Shown here piece by piece: positions 1 through 5,190 of a stretch of DNA of 6,654 bases. This DNA is from Bdellovibrionales bacterium (GTDB lineage Bacteria; Bdellovibrionota; Bdellovibrionia; Bdellovibrionales; JAMPXM01). Under the pieces are notes generated by a model. The model was given only the letters and a program-made list of their open reading frames with translations, had not been told where the DNA came from and searched no databases. The stretch is taken from NCBI GenBank assembly GCA_005792225.1, contig SXSP01000419.1, forward strand, positions 1-6,654, written 5' to 3'. Every line of letters starts with the position of its first letter. Positions within the stretch are counted from its first letter, which is position 1. The position numbers and the translations under genes were made by a program.

Positions 1-1673
1 GCGATCGTGAGGTCCACGCCGCGCTTTTTCAGAAGTCGGTCCATCAAGACTTGATTGTCAGGAGTATCCTCGGCCAAGAGAACTTTGATTCCGCTGAGCG
101 GCTTGGCCGGGAGGTCTTTCATCGACACGCCCGTGACGTCCGTAGTCGGGTACGAAGCCAGTGGCGCACGATCGCTGACGACTTCGGCCGCGAGTGTGAA
201 TTCGAAGACCGAGCCGCGCCCGGGGGTTGAGTCTTTAAGCAAGACGTCTCCACCGAGGGCACGAGCCAGTTTTCTTGAGAGCGCGAGGCCTAAGCCGGTA
301 CCGCCGAATTTTCGCGTTCGGGCGCGATCAGCTTGGACAAACGGCTCGAACAAATTGAGTCGACCGTCTTCGCTGATTCCGATTCCGCTGTCTTCAACCG
401 TGATGCGAATTAAGCACTCACCGAAGTTGAACCTTTCCGCGGCAACACTCACGCGAACCTCACCGTCACTCGTGAATTTAAGGGCGTTGCCGGTGAGGTT
501 CGTCACAATCTGTTTAAAACGGACGACGTCGGTTTTGATCATGTACGGAACATCGCCCTTCAAATCCAGCGCGAGCGCAACCGCCTTCGCCTGAGCGAGC
601 GCGCGAACCCCGTCGAAAACTTCGGTGAGCGTTGAGACGAGCTCGAACTCGCTCGGATGTATTTCTAAGCGACCCGCTTCGACTTTCGAGAGATCCAAGA
701 TGTCGTCGATCAATCGAGAGAGATGGCGACCGTTTCGGGCGATGGTGCCGGTGAACTCCTGCCGCTCTTCGGGTTTTAAATCTCCGTCGGAGAGGAGTTC
801 GCTGAAGCCCAAAATCACGCCGAGCGGTGTGCGAATTTCGTGGCTCATATTGGCCAGAAATGCTGACTTGAGAGCGTTCGCGGTCTCGGCCATCTGTCGT
901 GCGAGAATGAGTTCTTCTGCACTTTCACGGACGGAGGTGATGTCGGCCGCGGTTCCGCTGATGCGAACGGCATCGCCGTGCTCATCATAGAAGGCTTTTC
1001 CCTTGCTTTGAATCCAGCGAGTTTGTTTGGAGCTTCCCGCCATCACCCGGAACGAAACATCAAAGTGCGTACGCGAATCGATCGCTTCTTTGAGCGCCGT
1101 GGTAAGCGCATCGCGATCTTCGTTTGCGAGATTTTCGACGGCCATTTCAAACGTTCCGTCGAACTCTCCGGCTTCAAAACCCATGAGCTTTTCCATCGAG
1201 CCCATCCAGAGGATACGGCCGCTGCGCAGATCAAGATCCCAGACCCCCAAGTCCGACGCTGCCAACGTAAATTCGAGACGCTCGTTTTGCAGGGTCAGTT
1301 GCGCCGAAGTGTGCCGGCTCTGAGTTTCATCGAGGATCAAAGAGGCGATGGAGAGCAATTTGCCGTCGGCATCGACGATGGCGGAGTTGTGCCAAGCACA
1401 ATCGATGACCCGACCTTCTTTCGTGTAATTGCGATGGCGAATGCTTTCCATTCGCGTCTCGCCGTTGACGAGCGCCTGAAGAGCCTGGCAAACGTCGAAG
1501 AGATCTTCGTCATGGATGAAGCGAAAATCCACGTACCTGCGACCGAGGACTTCCTCGGCTTTCCAGCCAAAAATTTTCTCAGCCCGGCGGGACCATCGCC
1601 GAATCCTGAACTCGGGATCCCACTCGACCAAAGCGAGCGGGCTATGCTCGAGGTGGGCCAAAAGTTGAATCAT
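1..1673 (-). CDS. Hybrid sensor histidine kinase (PAS-PAS-HisKA-HATPase-REC), 3' end cut by window edge
   Basis: Reading leftwards from the ATG at 1673-1671 gives 557 codons with no stop before the edge. Residues ~1-118 form a PAS domain (HSPLALVEWDP, then AEKIFGWKAEEVLGR). Residues ~127-248 form a second, PAS_3-like domain (LAASDLGVWDLDL; ending GTAADIT). A short coiled linker leads to HisKA with the H-box SHEIRTP and phospho-acceptor His278. The HATPase domain shows an N-box (NLTGNALKF, 392-400), a D-box (EDSGIGIS, 427-434), an F-box (LFEPF, 441-445) and a G2 box (GGTGLGLALS, 457-466). From ~527 a receiver domain begins (KVLLAEDTPDNQ, with acidic pair E535/D536); its phosphorylatable Asp lies off the window. 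There is no signal peptide or membrane segment, so it is probably a cytosolic sensor that autophosphorylates and passes phosphate to its own receiver. The ligand is unknown. No strong ribosome-binding site precedes this ATG. The frame stays open upstream, with an in-frame GTG at 1706, so the N-terminus could be slightly longer. Confidence 0.96.
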   Translation of the reverse strand, partial: MIQLLAHLEHSPLALVEWDPEFRIRRWSRRAEKIFGWKAEEVLGRRYVDFRFIHDEDLFDVCQALQALVNGETRMESIRHRNYTKEGRVIDCAWHNSAIVDADGKLLSIASLILDETQSRHTSAQLTLQNERLEFTLAASDLGVWDLDLRSGRILWMGSMEKLMGFEAGEFDGTFEMAVENLANEDRDALTTALKEAIDSRTHFDVSFRVMAGSSKQTRWIQSKGKAFYDEHGDAVRISGTAADITSVRESAEELILARQMAETANALKSAFLANMSHEIRTPLGVILGFSELLSDGDLKPEERQEFTGTIARNGRHLSRLIDDILDLSKVEAGRLEIHPSEFELVSTLTEVFDGVRALAQAKAVALALDLKGDVPYMIKTDVVRFKQIVTNLTGNALKFTSDGEVRVSVAAERFNFGECLIRITVEDSGIGISEDGRLNLFEPFVQADRARTRKFGGTGLGLALSRKLARALGGDVLLKDSTPGRGSVFEFTLAAEVVSDRAPLASYPTTDVTGVSMKDLPAKPLSGIKVLLAEDTPDNQVLMDRLLKKRGVDLTI

Positions 1674-1908
1674 AGTTGAGTTTTCACTTTGTGAATCTTG
1701 TCGCACTAAAACACACCACCGAAATTGAGGATGAGGTCTTAACAGCACCTGCCCATCCCGCGCAACCGGATACGACAAAACTAACCAAATTCCGATGCAC
1801 AACAATTTTAATTTATTTTTTAATCAACGCCCGGACAACCGCCGACCGCAGGAACATCAGTAAACATTGTTAACTGTTGTGCGCCCTGGATGCCGCGATG
1901 GCAAGCAC

Positions 1909-1937
1909 GTTCGCCGGACTTAAGCCGGGTTCGAACC
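1909..1937. repeat. Interrupted inverted repeat / 10-base palindrome upstream of the DUF326 gene
   Basis: The left arm gttcg (1909-1913) plus ccgg (1914-1917) is complementary to ccgg (1925-1928) plus cgaac (1932-1936), leaving a three-base bulge (1929-1931) and a seven-base loop. The right arm lies in the perfect palindrome ggttcgaacc (1928-1937). It sits about 85 bases before the DUF326 start, where an operator or a 5' leader hairpin could be. No regulator is identifiable, so any function is speculative. Confidence 0.3.
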
Positions 1938-2003
1938 GCTTCATATTCGTCAAGAAATCTAAACACATTTCCAGTAGATGCGAGGGTCATCCGCCCCCAT
2001 CCT

Positions 2004-2009
2004 GAAGGA
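2004..2009 (+). promoter_or_regulatory. Ribosome-binding site deciding the DUF326 gene start
   Basis: GAAGGA lies ten bases before the ATG at 2020. It is too close to the in-frame ATG at 2011. An in-frame ATG at 1978 has no comparable motif. This favours 2020 as the start. Confidence 0.55.
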
Positions 2010-2019
2010 TATGAGCCGC

Positions 2020-2421
2020 ATGATCTCGATGGGTAAGAGAAACCGGAAAGTTTCGCTCGTGGTTTCCGCCCACGAAAGGCAGGAGTCACTTCGGGCGCTC
2101 CGAGCTGCTTTTCTGGAGACCCACAAACACTGCTTACTGATTGTTTCGCAATCTGTCAGCGAGGATTTTCCGCGCAACGGAGAAAATACGCCGGAGCTGA
2201 TGGCCATGGTTCTCGCGTGCGCCCAGATCAGCCAGAGCGCCTCGACCTTGATCCAGATCGATTCCGAACATCTTTTGTCGTTCTTGGCGTCCTGCATCGA
2301 AATTTGCCGATCCACGGCCGAAGCCTGCGACGTCGCTGGCCTGGAAGGGTGCCGGGCCGCCTGTCTTGAGAGCGCGGAGAAGTGCTCGCTATTTCTAAAC
2401 GGCCCTTCGATGCCCCTCTAA
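2020..2421 (+). CDS. DUF326-family four-helix-bundle cysteine protein (copper-storage-like), cysteine-poor
   Basis: This 133-residue protein resembles the DUF326 / four-helix-bundle copper-binding family (Csp-like) in helix pattern and cysteine spacing. LACAQISQSAS (66-76), SCIEICRSTAEAC (91-103) and CRAACLESAEKC (111-122) match the family's usual CAxxC and CxxxC helices. The eight cysteines are at 38, 67, 92, 96, 103, 111, 115 and 122. Several positions that are normally Cys carry Ser, Thr or Ile (for example CAQIS and ICRST), so metal capacity, if any, would be lower than in classical members. There is no signal peptide, so a cytosolic location is likely, as in Csp3-type proteins. The start at 2020 is chosen from the GAAGGA motif; an in-frame ATG at 1978 would add 14 residues. 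The deaminase gene follows after 53 bases on the same strand, probably in one transcript. The family assignment rests on recognised pattern only. Copper binding is known for the family and not shown here. Confidence 0.7.
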   Translation: MISMGKRNRKVSLVVSAHERQESLRALRAAFLETHKHCLLIVSQSVSEDFPRNGENTPELMAMVLACAQISQSASTLIQIDSEHLLSFLASCIEICRSTAEACDVAGLEGCRAACLESAEKCSLFLNGPSMPL

Positions 2422-2462
2422 CTTGCGAAGCTCTCCCCTTGGTGAGAAAATCAGCCATCACT

Positions 2463-2470
2463 GAAGGAGA
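2463..2470 (+). promoter_or_regulatory. Strong ribosome-binding site for a GTG start of the deaminase
   Basis: GAAGGAGA is followed after four bases (a five-base gap from the AAGGAG core) by an in-frame GTG at 2475-2477. This is the best Shine-Dalgarno match in the window. It decides the start against an upstream in-frame GTG at 2382, which lies inside the DUF326 gene and has no well-spaced site. Confidence 0.75.
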
Positions 2471-2474
2471 CCGC

Positions 2475-4118
2475 GTGCTCAACGCATCGAACGACAGCTT
2501 GACGAAAGAGCTGACCCAAGCTCTCACCGAAATCATTTCCGAAACGAACGGAATCAATCTCTCCGACACCCTGGAGCTCATGGCGAGCTCCGAAAGCGTC
2601 AAGCAGCGACCCGTCGTCCAGAAGCTCGCGATCGAATTCCGAAACCTCCTGTTCCAGTTCCAGAGCGATCAAGTCGATATGACGACTCTCTTGAATCATC
2701 CGATGGCGAAGGGATTGTTCGGATTCTTCCGGGAGTTCCCCCTCCCCTATCGCGATCAACACACGCACTTGACGGGCGCCCTTTCCGCCGAATTCATCTA
2801 TCCGCGAATCAAAAAGCTTCTCGAGGGCCCGAACAAGGAACTCTACGAAGAAAAGATCAAGGCGATCTACGGCCCGGGCTCGCTCCCGATCCGCAGCTCT
2901 GAAGACGTCGAGAAACTTTTGAAGCTGAAAACCGACGAACGTTTCAGCCGCTATCTCAGCATTCTCATGCTTCCGAAATTCCTCCTCGTCGACCGCGCCG
3001 CTCACCGCGATGCCGCCTATCACTTGGCGAAGGAGCTGTATCAGAAGTACAACGTTGGCTTCATTCGTTTGAAGTTCACGTTCTCGCGCGGCACCGCCGA
3101 TGAGAGCGAAAAGGTACCGGGCCTCGATAACGTCAGCGAAGAAGACGTCGTTCTCGGACTCTACGACGGCTTCATGGATTTTAAAAAAGAGGTCCCGCAG
3201 TGGGATTTCGTCTTAAGTCCGAGCTTCCGCAAAGAGGGAAACTTCTTCGACAACAAAAACTTCAAGTCGAAAAAAGAACACTTCCTAGCGCAAGTGAACC
3301 AGATCCTCGCGCTTCTCGAAAAACATCCCTTTCTTCGCCCCTACATGAACGAAGTCGACACCGTCGGAAACGAATCCGAGCTCTTCCGCAAGAGCCACTT
3401 CATGGACATGAAGATCGGCTTCCGAAAACTCCAGTACCGAGGTTTCCGCATTCGCTCGCACCACGGTGAAGTCTGGAAAACACTCCGGAAGGGCATTCAA
3501 GCCGTCGACAACGCCATGAACATCTGGCGGATCGATACGCTCGAACACGGGCTGTCGCTCGGAATCAATCCCAACTTCTACTTCCACTCGCTCTACCAGC
3601 GCGTTCTCAAATGGAACCGCCGCGGCGAAGCCATTCGCCCAGGCACGCCCGAATACAACGAAGTCACCGAGATGGATTGGAACGACGGTCACCTTTACGT
3701 GCGCGATAAACTCATTAACGGCGAAGCCCTCTCGGAAGAAGACATCCGGCTGTTCACCAAGGCGAAGTTCCACACCGCCCGCGAAGTCGAAATCTACCAA
3801 CACGACGTGCTCGACCGCATGATCGACAAGAGCGTTTCGCTCGTCGCACTTCCGTCATCGAACAACAAACTCACGAACAACTTCGAAGACTACAAAGATC
3901 ACCCGTTCTCCTGGTGGGAAAAGAAAAACGTCCCTTTAGGAATCGGCACCGACAACTACGTCACGCTCGACACGAACTTCATCCAAGAACTGCTCGTCGT
4001 CCTCTTCTCCGACCCCCAGGGCCTCAAGATCACAAAACTCCTGATGGTCGCAACCGGCGAAGAAAACCGCCCCTACCTCAGCCACCTCCTCTGGACGATG
4101 CGGAAGAAGTTCCGCTGA
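2475..4118 (+). CDS. Divergent adenosine/AMP-deaminase-superfamily metal-dependent hydrolase
   Basis: This 547-residue protein from a GTG start has the ADA active-site motifs in order. HTHLTGA (96-102) matches the metal-binding HxH of HxHLDGA. HHGE (329-332) matches HAGE, with His329 a zinc ligand and Glu332 the proton donor. LEHG (356-359) matches the GHG motif with catalytic His358. LPSSN (459-463) matches PTSN. GTDN (491-494) matches the TDD motif, with Asp493 a zinc ligand. Family knowledge predicts Zn-dependent hydrolytic deamination of an aminopurine nucleoside or nucleotide in the cytosol; no signal peptide is visible. It is odd in several ways. It is far longer than a classical ADA (about 330-350 residues), with some 90 residues before the HxH. 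About 100 residues separate His358 from LPSSN, where ADA has about 25. The Asp that contacts ribose is Thr100, and the second Asp of the DD pair is Asn494. These changes argue against plain adenosine as the certain substrate; a nucleotide or modified purine is possible. It lies 53 bases after the DUF326 gene, probably cotranscribed. Confidence 0.92.
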   Translation: MLNASNDSLTKELTQALTEIISETNGINLSDTLELMASSESVKQRPVVQKLAIEFRNLLFQFQSDQVDMTTLLNHPMAKGLFGFFREFPLPYRDQHTHLTGALSAEFIYPRIKKLLEGPNKELYEEKIKAIYGPGSLPIRSSEDVEKLLKLKTDERFSRYLSILMLPKFLLVDRAAHRDAAYHLAKELYQKYNVGFIRLKFTFSRGTADESEKVPGLDNVSEEDVVLGLYDGFMDFKKEVPQWDFVLSPSFRKEGNFFDNKNFKSKKEHFLAQVNQILALLEKHPFLRPYMNEVDTVGNESELFRKSHFMDMKIGFRKLQYRGFRIRSHHGEVWKTLRKGIQAVDNAMNIWRIDTLEHGLSLGINPNFYFHSLYQRVLKWNRRGEAIRPGTPEYNEVTEMDWNDGHLYVRDKLINGEALSEEDIRLFTKAKFHTAREVEIYQHDVLDRMIDKSVSLVALPSSNNKLTNNFEDYKDHPFSWWEKKNVPLGIGTDNYVTLDTNFIQELLVVLFSDPQGLKITKLLMVATGEENRPYLSHLLWTMRKKFR

Positions 4119-4144
4119 GGGGCATGAGCTCTGCTTTGTGATGG

Positions 4145-4177
4145 AACTTGATTCGGCGACCGACCTTGCCAGCGGAT
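4145..4177 (+). repeat. REP-like direct repeat, copy 1
   Basis: This 33-base unit begins aacttgattcggcgacc and ends ccagcggat. It matches copy 2 at 32 of 33 positions; the only difference is g versus t at 4162. Within it ggcga and ttgcc can form a 5-bp stem (one G-T pair) around a six-base loop. It starts 27 bases after the deaminase stop codon. It is probably a substrate-type repeat of the neighbouring transposase. Confidence 0.8.
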
Positions 4178-4250
4178 GGACCGCGAACACAGAGGACGAG
4201 TGTTTGGACTGATCCAGATGGTCCGGGATTTGTTTCACGTGACTCTGGTA

Positions 4251-4283
4251 AACTTGATTCGGCGACCTACCTTGCCAGCGGAT
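4251..4283 (+). repeat. REP-like direct repeat, copy 2
   Basis: This is a near-identical partner of copy 1, offset by 106 bases in the same orientation. On the minus strand the six-base loop of the small stem reads GGTAGG. It therefore contains GTAG, the tetranucleotide that known REP-associated transposases recognise next to REP hairpins, although in known REPs it lies 5' of the stem and not in the loop. The unit is directly followed by the self-complementary ctgcgcgcgcag at 4287-4298. Confidence 0.8.
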
Positions 4284-4384
4284 CGGCTGCGCGCGCAGAA
4301 GAAGAGGCTTTGTCCGGGGCGCACTTGAGATCGCGGCTTTTTTAGTAAACACAAGTAGTTTGTATGACTTTATTGTAGATCAGT

Positions 4385-4432
4385 GGGCCGGAACTGCGCT
4401 CTAGCTTGAATCGGCGACCTACCCTCCGGTCC
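4385..4432. repeat. Inverted repeat enclosing repeat copy 3
   Basis: Arm gggccgga (4385-4392) pairs with tccggtcc (4425-4432) over eight positions, one of them a G-T pair, leaving a 32-base loop that contains the third repeat core. In single-stranded DNA or RNA this would present the core in a hairpin loop. It lies about 100 bases before the transposase start. Confidence 0.5.
4403..4423 (+). repeat. REP-like direct repeat, copy 3 (core only)
   Basis: The stretch agcttgaatcggcgacctac and the base after it match the left part of copy 2 except at two positions. The right part (ttgccagcggat) is not conserved and is replaced by ctccggtcc. The 19-base core cttga(a/t)tcggcgacc(t/g)acc is therefore what all three copies share. 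This copy lies in the loop of an inverted repeat at 4385-4432. Confidence 0.65.
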
Positions 4433-4531
4433 GAAAAAAGCGCGAACAGCTGTAAACAAACAAAGATTACTTTGATCTCCGACCGCATCATCGATTGCTT
4501 TTTCTTCTAGGCGAACGTAGAACGGCTCTCG

Positions 4532-5176
4532 ATGTCGAAGCAGCTCGCGTTCGAGATTCCTACACATGGTGGACGAAGAAAAAATGCGGGCCGCAAGAAG
4601 AGGCTCAAGCATGAGCTCGCGCATTCGGCGAGAGAGCGTGTCACGGCGAGTACGCCTTTGCATATCACGATCAAACTGAAAGCTCATCTTCCCGGGCTCC
4701 GCACGAAGAGTTGTTTGAGGGCGTTTAAGCGCGGGATTCAGAAAGCGGCTTTGAAGGGTTTGCGGGTTCAGCAATTCGCGGTGGAGACAAATCATATTCA
4801 TTTGTTGGCTGAGGCCGACGAGAATCGCGATCTGACACTGGGGATGGCGAGCCTGGAGAGTTCGATCGTTTGGGCTTTAAGGAAGATCTTTGGGTATTGG
4901 GGTGAGGTTTTCAGGTCGCGGTTTCATCTTCACGTGTTGCGGACGCCGAGTGAGATGAAGCGGGCTCTCTCTTATGTTTTGTTCAATCATTCGAAGCATA
5001 CCGGGCAGCCGCGGTTTGCGGATTTGTTTTCGTCGATCTTCGAGTTCGTAGATTTGAGAGACCTTGCTCCGGAACTTCAGCTGATCATCAGGCCTGCGTG
5101 GCGTGAAACTTTCGTCGACGCTCTGACGCCCGCGAGGGCTTGGCTTCAACGCCTTGGCTGGAAGCGCGGGCGCTGA
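4532..5176 (+). CDS. REP-associated tyrosine transposase (RAYT; Y1/HUH superfamily)
   Basis: This 214-residue protein has the layout of stand-alone REP-associated transposases related to the IS200/IS605 TnpA. The basic N-terminus carries HGGRRKNAGRKKR (12-24). TPLHITIKLK (41-50) is the first strand of the fold. The HUH metal-binding motif is NHIHLLAE (87-94, His88/His90). GEVFRSRFH (124-132) corresponds to the usual G-x-V-F-x-x-R-Y/F-H. The likely nucleophile is Tyr148 in ALSYVLFNHSKH. The C-terminus (TPARAWLQRLGWKR, 199-212) matches the P-x-x-W-L-x-x-x-G-W end of one RAYT subgroup, so the gene appears complete. Such enzymes cut and join single-stranded DNA at REP elements, normally as immobile single-copy chromosomal genes. 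Repeats lie directly upstream. There is no clear ribosome-binding site before the ATG at 4532, which suggests weak translation. By eye its codons favour ttg, ttt, cgg and ggg more than the deaminase gene does, suggesting a separate origin. Confidence 0.92.
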   Translation: MSKQLAFEIPTHGGRRKNAGRKKRLKHELAHSARERVTASTPLHITIKLKAHLPGLRTKSCLRAFKRGIQKAALKGLRVQQFAVETNHIHLLAEADENRDLTLGMASLESSIVWALRKIFGYWGEVFRSRFHLHVLRTPSEMKRALSYVLFNHSKHTGQPRFADLFSSIFEFVDLRDLAPELQLIIRPAWRETFVDALTPARAWLQRLGWKRGR

Positions 5177-5185
5177 GCGCCCCGC
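5166..5185. terminator. GC-rich hairpin at the convergent gene junction (possible bidirectional terminator)
   Basis: gggcgc (5168-5173) and gcgccc (5177-5182) form a perfect 6-bp stem with the transposase stop codon as its three-base loop. A one-base bulge lets the stem extend by two more pairs (5166-5167 with 5184-5185). It lies between two convergent genes, where a shared terminator is expected, but neither strand has a T run after it, so intrinsic termination is uncertain. Confidence 0.35.
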
Positions 5186-5190
5186 TCCCG

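Larger units (their letters stand above)
1674..2019. other. Divergent intergenic region with AT-rich block and stem-loop; no gene recognised
   Basis: This spacer separates the minus-strand kinase from the plus-strand DUF326/deaminase pair, so promoters for both should lie here. A strongly AT-rich block at about 1803-1824 stands out from the GC-rich surroundings and is the most promoter-like part, but I could not assign confident -35/-10 pairs on either strand. At 1909-1936 an interrupted inverted repeat (gttcg-ccgg ... ccgg-gtt-cgaac) can form a 9-bp stem with a 3-base bulge and a 7-base loop. It overlaps a perfect 10-base palindrome, ggttcgaacc (1928-1937). Short open frames here have no recognisable protein character. 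Confidence 0.5.
4119..4531. other. Non-coding repeat cluster between the deaminase and the transposase
   Basis: No credible gene lies in these 413 bases. They hold three same-orientation copies of a short repeat (4145, 4251, 4403), a 12-base self-complementary run ctgcgcgcgcag (4287-4298), a small aacac/gtgtt hairpin (4186-4204), and a longer inverted repeat enclosing the third copy (4385-4432). A run of six T residues at 4338-4343 follows cgcggc (4332-4337), which can pair with gctgcg (4286-4291, one G-U pair) across a 40-base loop. This is at best a weak terminator for the upstream genes. The sequence from about 4341 to 4380 is noticeably AT-rich and could contain a promoter for the transposase, though I cannot assign boxes. 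Confidence 0.6.

Noticed and set aside
55..1679. Long plus-strand open frames (55-594, 625-990, 978-1679)
   Set aside because: They lie opposite the histidine kinase, whose H, N, D, F and G2 boxes read cleanly on the minus strand; the plus-strand products have no domain character.
1925..1940. tRNA-like T-loop sequence (gggttcgaacc)
   Set aside because: The flanking bases do not give a 5-bp T stem on either strand, and no acceptor or anticodon arm is present; it is a simple palindrome.
1820..2089. 89-codon minus-strand frame in the divergent spacer
   Set aside because: No recognisable family, and its first part lies antisense to the DUF326 gene.
2431..2446. Hairpin-like ctctcc/ggtgag after the DUF326 gene as a terminator
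   Set aside because: The stem has a mismatch and is followed by A residues, not T; the next gene's ribosome-binding site is 16 bases downstream.
2382..2474. Upstream in-frame GTG start at 2382 for the deaminase
   Set aside because: It would overlap the DUF326 gene by 40 bases and has no properly spaced ribosome-binding site, whereas the GTG at 2475 has GAAGGAGA in front of it.
2451..3803. Minus-strand open frames of 190 and 172 codons (2451-3023, 3285-3803)
   Set aside because: They are antisense to the deaminase, whose active-site motifs run through both stretches; they look like products of GC-biased codon use.
3936..4352. Small open frames crossing the repeat cluster (minus 3936-4352, plus 4148-4345)
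   Set aside because: One is largely antisense to the deaminase end, and both cross the repeats with no protein-family signal; the region is better explained as non-coding repeats.
4471..4487. Possible fourth repeat copy (tttgatctccgaccg)
   Set aside because: It matches the core only partly and needs a gap; such similarity can arise by chance over this length.
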